From DUML01 sp050949905 (GTDB taxonomy: Bacteria > Bacillota > Desulfitobacteriia > Desulfitobacteriales > Syntrophobotulaceae): a DNA stretch of 64,000 nucleotides. Where the stretch lies: contig JBMNGP010000001.1 of the NCBI GenBank assembly GCA_050949905.1, positions 1 to 64,000 on the forward strand, written 5' to 3'. A program made the translations under genes and the position numbers. Of this stretch, positions 49,500 through 58,235 are shown in pieces (the first letter of the stretch is position 1; the number at the start of each line of letters is the position of its first letter). Under the pieces are notes generated by a model that was not told where the DNA came from, did not search any database, and saw only the letters and a program-made list of their open reading frames with translations.

Positions 49500-50684
49500 C
49501 TAAGCTATAAATTCCTTGGCTAATTGCTCAAAGGCCGGCATGGAGTTAATAATCGTGTCCATACTGACGCAATAGGAAAGGCGGAAATAGCCTGGGCAGC
49601 TGAAGCCGCTTCCCGGGACGAGGAGGATATTGTACTTAACTGCCCGGCGGACAAATTCTATATCGTCAGGTATTAAAGCCTTAGGGAAGAAATAGAAGGC
49701 TCCTTGTGGTTTGACGATCGAAAACCCCAGCTTAGTCAGATTCTCGTATAAATAATCTCTTTTTTGCCGATAGTCTTCGATATTGACTTTGGCTTCCAAA
49801 GCATCGCCGACAACCTTTTGAAATAGAGCCGGTGCATTAACAAAACCTAAGGTCCGGTTGCAAAAGCCTAAAGCATTAATTAAAACCTCTACATCTTTGA
49901 TTTTGCTGCTTACAGCTATGTAGCCGATTCTTTCCCCGGCTAAGCCTAAAGATTTGCTGAAGGAGTTGACGATAATTCCGTTTTTGAAAATGGCCAAGAG
50001 GCTGGGCATTTTTATCTTATCAAAAATAATTTCGGCATAAGGTTGATCCGATAAGACATAAATCGAAGTCCCGAATTCTTCTTCCTTAGCGGTTAGAATT
50101 TGGGCTATTTTTTTAAGAGTCTCTTCGCTGTAGACAACCCCGGTAGGGTTATTAGGCGTATTGATGATCATGGCTTTAGTTTTCTGTGTTATTAACTTTT
50201 CCAAAGCCTGCAGGTCGGGCTCAAAAGTAGAAGTGTCAGGGGGTACGAGAACAACCTTCCCGCCGTGGTTATCGACATAAAAGTTATATTCCATAAAATA
50301 GGGAGCGAAAATGAGAACTTCTTCCCCAGGATTAAGAAGGGATTTTAAAACCACATTCAGTCCGCCGGCAGCACCAACGGTCATAACGACATGTTCGGCA
50401 GTAAGCTCTACCCCGCTTTCCTGCTGCAAAGCCCGGGCAATCTTGGCTCTGACTTCCGGGAAACCGGCATTGCTCATATAGCGGTGAACACCTTTGATCT
50501 CGCCGGAGACATACTTTTGCATGGCGGCCATTACTTCCCGGGGGGGTTCATCAAAAGGATTACCTAAGCTAAAGTCGTAGACTTTGTCGGCTCCGTGAAT
50601 GGCGGCCAGTCTGGTACCTTCTTCAAACATGGCTCTGATCCAGGAGGAACGTTCCAAATTACCGATAATTTTTTCTGAAAACAC
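49500..50684 (-). CDS. PLP-dependent class I aminotransferase (aspartate type)
   Basis: A 394-residue fold-type I aminotransferase. The PLP lysine is in NSFSKSLGLAGERIGYIAV near residue 236, with NTPNNPTGVVYSEETL and DQPYAE upstream. GTG 50684 is nine bases after AAGGAG. Aspartate aminotransferase or a related branched/aromatic enzyme is most likely; the exact substrate cannot be read. Confidence 0.9.
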   Translation of the reverse strand: MFSEKIIGNLERSSWIRAMFEEGTRLAAIHGADKVYDFSLGNPFDEPPREVMAAMQKYVSGEIKGVHRYMSNAGFPEVRAKIARALQQESGVELTAEHVVMTVGAAGGLNVVLKSLLNPGEEVLIFAPYFMEYNFYVDNHGGKVVLVPPDTSTFEPDLQALEKLITQKTKAMIINTPNNPTGVVYSEETLKKIAQILTAKEEEFGTSIYVLSDQPYAEIIFDKIKMPSLLAIFKNGIIVNSFSKSLGLAGERIGYIAVSSKIKDVEVLINALGFCNRTLGFVNAPALFQKVVGDALEAKVNIEDYRQKRDYLYENLTKLGFSIVKPQGAFYFFPKALIPDDIEFVRRAVKYNILLVPGSGFSCPGYFRLSYCVSMDTIINSMPAFEQLAKEFIA

Positions 50685-50851
50685 AAATCATTACTCCTTT
50701 ATAAAGTTATTGACAATTATTGATTATGCTCTAATAAGAACTCAAAAGATATAGTTCTATTTTACCTTAGGATTGGCGTTTGCAAAAGTCGTATATTGTT
50801 CCGCCCGCTATGTCATAAGGAGAATTCCAAGTAGACCGGGTTAAAAAATGA

Positions 50852-50912
50852 CCCCCAATTATCTATTGTCTATAATTGGGGGATAGTATATTATAGTTAT
50901 TGGCATTTGACA
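50852..50912 (+). promoter_or_regulatory. Dyad and conserved motif upstream of the permease pair
   Basis: CCCCCAATTAT (50852-50862) and ATAATTGGGGG (50872-50882) form a perfect 11-bp dyad. After it comes TTATTGGCATTTGACA (50897-50912), which recurs exactly before the mrp gene at 52167-52183. Confidence 0.6.
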
Positions 50913-50946
50913 GGAAAATAATCAGAAGGGGTGTAAGCTGTTATTT

Positions 50947-51426
50947 ATGTACTACTTTCTAATCACGGGACTACTGGTGGGCATTTCATTTTTAGCTAAC
51001 CGGCAGAAAACTATTAAAGGGCTGAAAATTGCCGGCAAGAAAATGAAAAATATTTTGCCTTCCATCGCCTTAATGCTTATTTTTGTTTCTATTTTGCTCT
51101 ATGCTGTTCCCGAAGCTTATATTTCCCATTACCTGGGCAGTTCTAATAAAACCTTAGGCGTTATGCTGGCCACTCTGTTCGGTTCTATAACAGTAATGCC
51201 AGGTTTTATTGCTTTTCCTTTAGGGGGAATCCTCCTGGAAAAAGGGGTTTCCTATATGGTTATTTCCGCTTTCACCACTACCCTGATGATGGTCGGGATT
51301 GTAACTTATCCGCTGGAAAAAGAATACTTTGGGCACCGGGTTACAATCATCAGAAATGTACTTAGTTTAGGCATAGCCTTGATTGTTGCCTTGGCAACCG
51401 GGCTCTTCTTCGGGGAGGTGTTCTAG
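50947..51426 (+). CDS. YraQ/DUF318-like permease, first subunit
   Basis: A 159-residue protein with four to five helices: LITGLLVGISFLANRQKTI, SIALMLIFVSILLYAVPEAY, GSITVMPGFIAFPLGGILLE and IVALATGLFFGEVF. The half-permease type is often encoded as a pair of short genes, as here. Substrate unknown; related ArsP-type permeases export organoarsenicals. GTG or TTG starts are possible upstream, but ATG 50947 is used. It abuts the second permease. Confidence 0.75.
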   Translation: MYYFLITGLLVGISFLANRQKTIKGLKIAGKKMKNILPSIALMLIFVSILLYAVPEAYISHYLGSSNKTLGVMLATLFGSITVMPGFIAFPLGGILLEKGVSYMVISAFTTTLMMVGIVTYPLEKEYFGHRVTIIRNVLSLGIALIVALATGLFFGEVF

Positions 51427-52093
51427 GTGAATAATCCTGACAGTAAAAATGATCAGGCCGTAAAAAATAAGGCTGTAAAAAATAAGGCCGGAATAGAAGA
51501 GAATTGCGTCCGGGAAAAGACTGCAGGCACAGAAAAGGACGTCAATAAGGTGAATAGCAGTGCCAAAAACAAAAATAAAAAGGCTTTGGTTGGGGCGGGA
51601 GTTTTAGCTCTACCTCCTCTTTATCCTCATTTCCTGTTTGATTGATTTTCAGCCCGGCCGGGAAATGGGCTTGAACTTATGGGGTTTTACCCTGGATATG
51701 TTAAAAATTTTGCCTTGTACTTTTATATTAATTGGTCTTTTTGAAGTTTGGGTCAAACAGGAAACAGTAGAAAAACACATGGGCGAAAGAGCGGGAATCT
51801 TAGGTTATGTCTGGGCAATTTTTTTAGCAGGCACTTCGGTAGGCGGGGTTATTGTAGCTTTTCCTGTAGCCTATACTCTCTTTAAGAAAGGAGCCAAACT
51901 CAGCGTTTTGTTGACTTATGTGGGAGCTTCGGGAGTCTGCCGAATTCCCATGACGATCTTTGAGGCTTCTTTCCTTGGTCTCAAATTTACGATTATCAGG
52001 TATTTGGTTGCTCTTCCTTTGGTTATCATAAGCTCCATATTCCTGGGGAATTTCTTAGAGAAGCACAATTACCAAATGAGTGAAGGCCGGTAA
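51427..52093 (+). pseudogene. YraQ/DUF318-like permease, second subunit, frameshifted
   Basis: The first 58 residues from GTG 51427 are lysine/asparagine-rich (KNDQAVKNKAVKNKA, DVNKVNSSAKNKNKKALVG); the chain ends at a TGA at about 51643. The rest continues in the next frame from 51638: IDFQPGREMGLNLWGFTLDM, then FILIGLFEVWVKQETVEKHM and more helices. Removing one base near 51612 (CTACCTCC) joins GAGVLAL to LLFILISCLIDF. The joined product, about 221 residues, would be a normal partner of the preceding permease. Sequencing error and mutation both fit. Confidence 0.7.
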
Positions 52094-52166
52094 CCTCGTC
52101 GAAAAGGCGGGGTTTTTTGCTTTGCCTGCCAACGAAGCGGTAAAGAGAGAAATTTATTTATCCATA

Positions 52167-52206
52167 ATTATTGGCATTTGACAATAACAATAAGTGATCT
52201 TATAAT
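52167..52206 (+). promoter_or_regulatory. Promoter of the mrp gene
   Basis: TTGACA (52178-52183) and TATAAT (52201-52206) with a 17-base spacer, a consensus vegetative promoter. TTATTGGCATTTGACA overlaps the -35 and is shared with 50897-50912; a second half-site GCATATGCCA follows at 52214. Confidence 0.85.
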
Positions 52207-52245
52207 TTAAATAGCATATGCCATTTATAAGGAGGAAGGTTAGAG

Positions 52246-53070
52246 TTGTCGAATTGTGAAACTTGCCCAACTAAAAATAAGTGTGACTCTCAAGAAAACT
52301 GCCTGATCGAAAACAATCCCTTGAACAATGTTCGCAAAGTTATTGCCGTGATGAGCGGTAAAGGAGGGGTTGGAAAGTCAACTATTTCAGTCTTGTTGGC
52401 TAAAGCGTTTCGAGCTAAAGGACTGCAAGTGGGGATTTTGGATGCGGATATTACCGGTCCTAGTATTCCTCGGCTTCTCAAGGTAAAAGACAAAAAGGTG
52501 GGAAACAATGAATTGGGTTTACTGCCTGTCCTTTCTGAAGAGGGCATTCAAGTTATGTCCTTAAACCTCTTAATGCCTGATGAAGAACAGCCGGTAATTT
52601 GGCGGGGGCCGATTATCTCCGGGGCTGTCAAGCAGTTCTGGAAAGATGTTTACTGGGGAGATTTAGATTATTTGATTCTGGATATGCCCCCGGGGACAGG
52701 AGATGTGGCCTTAACAGCCATGCAGTCTATCCCGATTAACGGTATGGTTATGGTCACAACTCCGCAGGATATGGTTTCCATGATTGTGGCTAAAGCCATT
52801 AATATGGCTAAAACCATGAATATTCCGGTCCTCGGTATTATCGAAAATATGAGTTACCTGACTTGTCCCCAATGCGGCGAAAAGATTAAAGTTTTTGAGG
52901 ATGAGGATCTCAGTGCTTTCTTAGCCAGGATGGACCTGGAGCTCCTGGCGGAACTGCCGATGTGCAGAGAGATAGCAGCTTTGGCCGGAGAAAAAGCCTG
53001 GGATCATCCCCAGGTCTTAAAGATAATGCAGGAGGCAGCCGCAAAGATTATGAGCGGTGTTCAGGATTAA
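52246..53070 (+). CDS. Mrp/NBP35-family Fe-S carrier ATPase
   Basis: A 274-residue P-loop ATPase of the ApbC/Mrp family: Walker A GKGGVGKS near residue 38 and CPQC near 220 in SYLTCPQCGEKI. The N-terminus carries four cysteines (CETCPTKNKC, CLIENNP). It binds and delivers Fe-S clusters. TTG 52246 is after AGGAGGAAGG. It is transcribed from the promoter at 52178 and heads the NifX/MinD cluster. The stretch 53071-53233 has a tiny ORF without a ribosome site and nothing else supportable. Confidence 0.92.
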   Translation: MSNCETCPTKNKCDSQENCLIENNPLNNVRKVIAVMSGKGGVGKSTISVLLAKAFRAKGLQVGILDADITGPSIPRLLKVKDKKVGNNELGLLPVLSEEGIQVMSLNLLMPDEEQPVIWRGPIISGAVKQFWKDVYWGDLDYLILDMPPGTGDVALTAMQSIPINGMVMVTTPQDMVSMIVAKAINMAKTMNIPVLGIIENMSYLTCPQCGEKIKVFEDEDLSAFLARMDLELLAELPMCREIAALAGEKAWDHPQVLKIMQEAAAKIMSGVQD

Positions 53071-53233
53071 AGGTCTGCGAAGATGTACCTAGCAGAGGAG
53101 GGTTCTCCTTTAAGCATCCTTCGTGTAGGAGATGTTCTTCTGCAGGTAGAGCTGCAAGAGTAATCGTAACTTAGTTAGTAAACTGGAAAAATGAAAAAAG
53201 GACATAAAAGTTAAAAACTGGAGGGTTTTTGAT

Positions 53234-53596
53234 ATGAAGATTGCTATAACCAGTATGGGCCAAGAATTAACTGCCGGACATGACCCGCGTTTTGGCAGGT
53301 GTGCCTATTTTTTAATCTATGACACGGAAGAGGATACTTATAAAGCAGTGGAGAATAAAGGCCAGCTTGCCGGAGGTGGGGCCGGAATTGCCGCCGCTCA
53401 GCAAATGACGGACGAAGGTGTTCAGGTCGTTTTGACAGGCAATTTGGGTCCTAATGCTTATAACTTGATTAAAGCATCCGGAATTAAGGCTTACCAATGT
53501 AAGGTCGCTTCCTGCCAGGATGCCCTGGCTCTATATAAGGCAGGTAAGCTCTTAGAAATTAGCCAGGCCGGGCCTTCCCATGCCGGAATGTCCTAA
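53234..53596 (+). CDS. NifX/NifB-like dinitrogenase cofactor-type protein 1
   Basis: A 120-residue protein of the Nif_11/NifX-like family: MKIAITSMGQELTAGHDPRF, GRCAYFLIYD, NKGQLAGGGAGIAAAQ and GNLGPNAYNLIKASG. Such proteins occur without nitrogenase in many anaerobes and bind Fe-S or Mo-containing clusters. ATG 53234 is behind GGAGGG. A paralogue lies at 55327. Confidence 0.88.
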   Translation: MKIAITSMGQELTAGHDPRFGRCAYFLIYDTEEDTYKAVENKGQLAGGGAGIAAAQQMTDEGVQVVLTGNLGPNAYNLIKASGIKAYQCKVASCQDALALYKAGKLLEISQAGPSHAGMS

Positions 53597-53639
53597 AGCG
53601 GGAAGACAGAGGGCCTAAGAAAGTAAGGTGGTTAAAGCA

Positions 53640-54470
53640 GTGAATATAGCTGTCTTAAGCGGCAAAGGGGGTACGGGTAAGACTACAGTGGCCGTTAACC
53701 TGGCCGCAATCTTAAAAGCAAATTACGTGGATTGTGACGTGGAAGAACCCAATGGCTTTATTTTTCTCAAACCTCAAAATATCAGATCTCAGGATGTGAA
53801 AGTCTTAAACCCCGTAATTGATAAGGCAAAATGCACCCTCTGCGGGGAATGCGTAAAGGCATGCCAATTCAATGCTTTATTTAATACCAAAAAAGAAATT
53901 CTGGTCTTTGAGAAATTGTGCCACAGCTGTGAGGCCTGCCGGATACCTTGCGCCAGCGGCGCGCTTTCTTTTCAGGAAAGAAAAATCGGGGTAATAGAAG
54001 AGGGACAGGGAGATGGCCTTACATGTTACCGGGGTATTTTAGATATTGGTGAGCCAATGGCTGTTCCGGTTATCCGGCAGCTGTTAAAGAGTGTGCCGGA
54101 AGGTCTTAATCTTCTGGATTGTTCTCCGGGGACATCCTGTAATGCCGTGAGCTCTCTTAAGTATGCTCAGGGAGCAATTCTCGTGACCGAGCCTTCGGCT
54201 TTTGGCTTACACGATCTTAAGATGGCAGTTAAACTTGTGCGCGAGTTTAACTTGCCTTTTGGGCTAGTTATTAACAAATGGAACGAAAGCGGGCGCCTTT
54301 TGGAAGAATATTTGCGGCAGGAAAATATAAAGGTCTTAGGACGCCTTCCCCAGGCCAGGAAAGCTGCGGAAGAATACTCTCAAGGCCGGTTATTAATGGA
54401 CATTCCTCTTTATCAGGCCAGGTTTACTGCCCTTGCGCAAGAGGTTAAGGAGGTATTCTCATGCAGTTAA
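53640..54470 (+). CDS. MinD-like P-loop ATPase with inserted ferredoxin domain 1
   Basis: About 276 residues. Walker A is AVLSGKGGTGKTTVAVNLA at the N-terminus. Between about 58 and 110 sits a 2[4Fe-4S] ferredoxin domain (CTLCGECVKACQF; CHSCEACRIPC), followed by LLDCSPGTSCNAV. I start it at GTG 53640, eight bases after AAGGTGG. These ATPases couple ATP binding to cluster handling; the family is unnamed. It overlaps the second ATPase by ten bases. Confidence 0.9.
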   Translation: MNIAVLSGKGGTGKTTVAVNLAAILKANYVDCDVEEPNGFIFLKPQNIRSQDVKVLNPVIDKAKCTLCGECVKACQFNALFNTKKEILVFEKLCHSCEACRIPCASGALSFQERKIGVIEEGQGDGLTCYRGILDIGEPMAVPVIRQLLKSVPEGLNLLDCSPGTSCNAVSSLKYAQGAILVTEPSAFGLHDLKMAVKLVREFNLPFGLVINKWNESGRLLEEYLRQENIKVLGRLPQARKAAEEYSQGRLLMDIPLYQARFTALAQEVKEVFSCS

Positions 54471-55309
54471 CCGTAATCAGTGGTAAAGGCGGTACCGGGA
54501 AAACCACCATCGCCGTAGCTATTTCCGAATTGGAGAGGAGTGCCAAAGTTGATTGCGATGTCGATGCTCCCAACCTCTACCTGTATTATCAAGGGCAGGA
54601 GATTTTCCAAGAAGGCTTTTCCGGGGGTAAGCAGGCGGTAGTCGATCAGCTCTTATGCAGCGAGTGTGGAATATGTCAAACCGTTTGCAAATTTGAGGCG
54701 ATAGTAAACGGCCAAATACTTCCTTTTTCTTGTGAAGGCTGTGGAGCCTGTGTTCTTGCTTGCCCGGAGCAAGCTATAGAGTTAAGGGAGGAAATAACTG
54801 CTCAAGTCTTGGTAACCAGAGTCTCCGACGGGATATTAAGTCATTCCCGCATGGAAATCGGCAGTGAAGGCTCCGGTAAATTGATTACTATTTTACGTAA
54901 GAAAGCCCAGGAGTATGCCGAGGAGGAGTTAATCATTAATGACGGCTCTCCTGGGATAGGTTGCCCCGTTATATCTTCCCTGACAGCCACGGATGCGGCT
55001 TTAATTGTAACCGAGCCAACCCAGTCGGGCTTGGAAGATTTGCAGAGAATAGCAACGCTCTGCCGGCAGTTTAAATTAAAAACCTTTGTTTGTATTAATA
55101 AAGCTGATATTAATGAAGAAATGTCAGCCCAAATCGAAGCTTACTGTAAGGAAACCGGCCTTATTTTTTCAGGCAGGATACCTTACGATGAAACTGTTCT
55201 TAAATCAATTAATGAACTTAAACCAATTATTTATTATGAAAACAGCTTGGCCAATCAAGCCATCCGGGCGGTTTGGGACAAAGTCAGAAAGGAATTATTT
55301 AATTGTTAA
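54461..55309 (+). CDS. MinD-like P-loop ATPase with inserted ferredoxin domain 2
   Basis: A 282-residue partner of the previous protein: VISGKGGTGKTTIAVAI, then cysteine motifs CSECGICQTVCKF and CEGCGACVLACPE, then DGSPGIGCPVIS. It overlaps the first gene by ten bases (ATG within it). Two ATPases in tandem with NifX-like proteins on both sides suggest a heterodimer that loads clusters onto the NifX-like partner; inference. Confidence 0.9.
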   Translation: MQLTVISGKGGTGKTTIAVAISELERSAKVDCDVDAPNLYLYYQGQEIFQEGFSGGKQAVVDQLLCSECGICQTVCKFEAIVNGQILPFSCEGCGACVLACPEQAIELREEITAQVLVTRVSDGILSHSRMEIGSEGSGKLITILRKKAQEYAEEELIINDGSPGIGCPVISSLTATDAALIVTEPTQSGLEDLQRIATLCRQFKLKTFVCINKADINEEMSAQIEAYCKETGLIFSGRIPYDETVLKSINELKPIIYYENSLANQAIRAVWDKVRKELFNC

Positions 55310-55326
55310 TTGAGGAGGAAAAGAAA

Positions 55327-55680
55327 ATGAAAATTGCCGTAGCTAGTGATAAGAACAATGTTAGCCCGCATTTTGGCCATTGTGAAGGTTTTACTGTCTT
55401 TGAGGTTGAGGAGCAAAAAATCGGCGCTAAAGACTTTTTGCCTAATCCCGGCCACCGGCCAGGTTTTCTGCCGCTTTTCTTAAAAGAACACGGGGTAGAA
55501 GTAATAATAGCCGGCGGGATGGGAGCCGCAGCGCAGGAACTTTTTAAGGCTAATGGCATTACAGTGATTATCGGTGCCGGTGGCTCCACCCAAGAGGTAA
55601 TAAGAAAGTACCTGGAAGGGGTGTTGGAATCCACAGGTTCAGTTTGTCACGAACATGAGCATCATGATTCCTGCCACTGA
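55327..55680 (+). CDS. NifX-like protein 2 with histidine-rich tail
   Basis: A 117-residue NifX-like protein: MKIAVASDKNNVSPHFGHCE, GIGGMG-like IIAGGMGAAAQELFKANG and a C-terminal VCHEHEHHDSCH that could bind a metal. ATG 55327 is after GAGGAGG. The tail distinguishes it from the paralogue at 53234. Confidence 0.88.
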   Translation: MKIAVASDKNNVSPHFGHCEGFTVFEVEEQKIGAKDFLPNPGHRPGFLPLFLKEHGVEVIIAGGMGAAAQELFKANGITVIIGAGGSTQEVIRKYLEGVLESTGSVCHEHEHHDSCH

Positions 55681-55824
55681 TAAATGCTTCCAGTGCCAAA
55701 GTACCTTTCCTCAATTTCGATGCTAACCAGAGTGGCCGTTTTGATATGTAATCCTTTATATAACTTAGCAAGGTCAAAGGTCAAAGTAAATATAGCTCAG
55801 AATAATAAAAACCCAAAATTATTA

Positions 55825-55880
55825 TTGACATATGCCCAAAAACAGAATATAATGGGTATAAGTTAAAAACATATACCCAT
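55825..55880 (+). promoter_or_regulatory. Consensus promoter with repeated TATACCCA half-sites
   Basis: TTGACA (55825-55830), 17 bases, TATAAT (55848-55853). Half-sites ATATGCCCA (55830), TGGGTATA (55853) and TATACCCA (55872) surround the start region; the last two form an inverted pair 13 bases apart. A repressor site is likely. Confidence 0.75.
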
Positions 55881-55896
55881 AAAGGAGGTGCCGCAT

Positions 55897-56166
55897 ATGC
55901 CTGGAATGGATGGAACCGGACCTTGGGGTCAAGGACCTTGGACTGGAAGAGGACTCGGATATTGTAACCCGAATGCCCCGTTGCGCAGAGGAGTAGGTTT
56001 TTGTGGCTGGGGCTTAGGCAGAGGCAGAGGAATAGGCAGAGGTCTGGGGCAAGGCTTTGGACCGCCCGACAGAATTTTTTTGCAACAAAGGCAGGAAACT
56101 CTCGAAGCTGAGCTTAAAAGGGTTCAAGAGAGGCTGGCCTCTCTGCCTGAAGAAGAACAGGAATAA
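55897..56166 (+). CDS. DUF5320-family glycine-rich small protein
   Basis: An 89-residue protein: MPGMDGTGPWGQGPWTGRGL (family start), a glycine/arginine-rich middle (LGRGRGIGRGLGQGFGPP) and a helical C-terminus (LEAELKRVQERLASL). The ATG at 55897 follows AAAGGAGG. Such proteins accompany NifX/DUF134 genes in anaerobes; role unknown. Confidence 0.85.
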   Translation: MPGMDGTGPWGQGPWTGRGLGYCNPNAPLRRGVGFCGWGLGRGRGIGRGLGQGFGPPDRIFLQQRQETLEAELKRVQERLASLPEEEQE

Positions 56167-56242
56167 GATTTAGACTAAAACCCAACCCCCAAAGGCCTAA
56201 ATTCCAAGCCTAAGACTAAAAAACTAATAAACCCATTAATCC

Positions 56243-56277
56243 CCACGGAGGAGTGAAGAACAGCACTCCTCTTGTGG
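56243..56277 (+). other. Strong hairpin between DUF5320 and DUF134 genes
   Basis: CCACGGAGGAGTG (56243-56255) pairs with CACTCCTCTTGTGG (56264-56277). No T run follows; a TATAAT lies directly after it (56279-56284). It could be a terminator plus a downstream promoter or an RNA stability element. Confidence 0.5.
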
Positions 56278-56394
56278 TATAATATTACCAAGCTTAGGAA
56301 CATAAGCTGGTCGGACTTAAACTGTCATGCTTAGGCTATGTGTTCGTGAACTTGAATATAGTGAAGCTTATTATTTTAGTAGGTAGGTGGAATA

Positions 56395-56757
56395 ATGCCC
56401 AGGCCCATTAAAAGGAAGCTAGTTTGCGCTCTTCCCGAATATAACCTTTATGCCCCGGTTAATTGTACCGACTCACCGGGCGTAGTAATTATGTCCATAG
56501 AAGAGTTTGAAGCCATCCGCTTAATTGATTACGAAGGTTTGGATCAGGAGCATTGTGCGGAGCGTATGGAAGTAGCCCGTTCTACCGTTCAGAGATTATA
56601 TAATGAAGCCCGGAGGAAGATTGCAGAAAGCCTTGTCCTGGGGAAAACTTTAAAGATTGAAGGCGGCTGTTATTCTGTCTGCAGCGGTGACTTTGAAGTC
56701 AAAAAGTGCGGTCACTGCCGGAGGCGCCAGCATGGCAGGCATAGAAACAATTTGTAA
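56395..56757 (+). CDS. DUF134/UPF0251 DNA-binding protein 1
   Basis: A 120-residue HTH protein: MPRPIKRKLVC start, IDYEGLDQEHCAERMEVARS helix-turn-helix and QRLYNEARRKIAESL. The C-terminus has KCGHCRRRQHGRHRNN with CxxC. Family proteins are predicted sigma-like regulators of unknown target. ATG 56395 after a TAGGTAGG. Confidence 0.88.
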   Translation: MPRPIKRKLVCALPEYNLYAPVNCTDSPGVVIMSIEEFEAIRLIDYEGLDQEHCAERMEVARSTVQRLYNEARRKIAESLVLGKTLKIEGGCYSVCSGDFEVKKCGHCRRRQHGRHRNNL

Positions 56758-56830
56758 AGCCAGGTTGTTAAGAATTTGACCTTTCTTTCCTTTTCAGACA
56801 ATAATTTAAAAAGTATTGCAGGTGAAAAAA

Positions 56831-57280
56831 ATGCCCAGACCGGTTAAATGGAGAAAAGTGGAGTTTATACCTAAGGAGACCTACTTTTTGCCTTGTTCGC
56901 ACGGGAAGTGCAGCCGCTTTGCCGAGATTGGTGAAATTCAGCTGAAAGTTGAAGAGTTGGAAGCAATGAGGCTCAAAGATATTGAAGGGCTTAATCAGGA
57001 AGAATGTGCGGAAAGAATGGAAATCTCCAGGCAAACCTTTCAGAATATAATTGATGAAGCCCGCAAGAAAGTTGCCCAGGCTTTAATTGAGGGCAAGGCT
57101 ATCTCCGTAGGGGGTGGGCATTATACCAGAAATATTTGCAGGTTTCGTTGTAGGGACTGTGGCGGTGAAAGTGAGTTCTCTTATGAACAAAAACAAAGGG
57201 TCTGTAAGTGCTGTGGTTCTGCCGAGTTAACTTGCAGCAGAAGGAGATGCTCGGCAGCGTGTGAAGAAGCCGGAAATTAA
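56831..57280 (+). CDS. DUF134/UPF0251 DNA-binding protein 2 with zinc ribbon
   Basis: A 149-residue paralogue: MPRPVKWRKVEFIPKETYFL, IEGLNQEECAERMEISRQTF (HTH), then a zinc-ribbon tail (CRFRCRDCGGE, CKCCGSAELTC). I start at ATG 56831 (AGGTG upstream), not at the earlier TTG. The ribbon may bind metal or a protein; the pair probably regulates the NifX cluster. Confidence 0.88.
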   Translation: MPRPVKWRKVEFIPKETYFLPCSHGKCSRFAEIGEIQLKVEELEAMRLKDIEGLNQEECAERMEISRQTFQNIIDEARKKVAQALIEGKAISVGGGHYTRNICRFRCRDCGGESEFSYEQKQRVCKCCGSAELTCSRRRCSAACEEAGN

Positions 57281-57389
57281 TAAATTAATGGTTTAATATA
57301 TCTATTTTTGTTAATAAATGATAATATGACTATTGACTTAAAGGCTAGCAGCACCGCCTGCTATTATTTAATGGAAAGAGAGGCCGGCT

Positions 57390-58235
57390 ATGAAAAAAAT
57401 TGCTTTAGTGACGGACAGTACTGCAGACCTCCCGGAGGAATTTAGGAAGGAATGCAACACCCATGTTATTCCCCTTAAGGTTTTATTCCGGGAACAGGAA
57501 TTCAGTGACGGAGAGTTATCCAGTCAGGAATTCTATGAACGCCTGGAGGAGGCCGAAGAGCTTCCAAAGACTTCCCAGCCCTCACCTGAAGACTTTCGCC
57601 TCCTATACAGTAAACTCTTGGAAGAATATCAGGAGATTATTTCTATCCATATCTCGTCCGGGTTAAGCGGAACCTATAATGCGGCCCGTCTGGCTAAAGA
57701 GAGAATTAAAGGAAAGATTCACCTGGTGGATTCCAAAACCATCAGCCTGGGTATCGGTATGTTAATCCTGGAGGCGGCCAAGCTGATTCGGGAAGGATTG
57801 GATTCCATTCATATCCTGGAGAGGATTACTGAAGCAAGGGCTAATTTGGAAACTCTTTTTACCGTTGATACCTTGGAATACTTGCAAAAAGGCGGCAGGA
57901 TTGGCCGTGTCCAAGGCATTATGGGCACCTTCTTAAATATTAAGCCCATCATCCGGGTGGGAGACGACGGCATCTATCATAGCTACGGCAAAGTTCGCAG
58001 CCAGGAAAAGGCTCTTAAGAGTATTGTGGAAGCCTTTCAGGTTCTTTCCAGAGGGAGAAAGCATATCAGGTTTGGAGTGGCTCACGGCGCGGCTCAGCAA
58101 GCGGGTCTCTATTTGAAAGAAGCTCTGGAAAATGCTTTTGAAATGCCGGCCTCCATCTTTACCCAAGTCGGTCCGGTTATCGGGGCGCATACCGGTCAAG
58201 GTACGATTGGGGCGGCAATCCAGTTTAAAGAATAG
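57390..58235 (+). CDS. DegV-family fatty-acid-binding protein
   Basis: A 281-residue DegV protein: KKIALVTDSTADLPEEF, HISSGLSGTYNAARLA, LVDSKTISLGIG and GTFLNIKPIIRVGDDGIY. DegV-type proteins bind fatty acids and can feed phospholipid synthesis. ATG 57390 is behind AGAGAGG. Confidence 0.92.
   Translation: MKKIALVTDSTADLPEEFRKECNTHVIPLKVLFREQEFSDGELSSQEFYERLEEAEELPKTSQPSPEDFRLLYSKLLEEYQEIISIHISSGLSGTYNAARLAKERIKGKIHLVDSKTISLGIGMLILEAAKLIREGLDSIHILERITEARANLETLFTVDTLEYLQKGGRIGRVQGIMGTFLNIKPIIRVGDDGIYHSYGKVRSQEKALKSIVEAFQVLSRGRKHIRFGVAHGAAQQAGLYLKEALENAFEMPASIFTQVGPVIGAHTGQGTIGAAIQFKE

Noticed and set aside
51600..51650. Programmed frameshift in the second permease
   Set aside because: The site lacks a classic slippery heptamer, and a one-base insertion explains the change.
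53083..53163. 26-codon ORF MYLAEEGSPLSILRVGDVLL-type after mrp
   Set aside because: No ribosome site and no family similarity that holds; left out as a gene.
56243..56277. Rho-independent terminator between DUF5320 and DUF134
   Set aside because: The stem is strong but no T run follows, so it is listed only as a hairpin.
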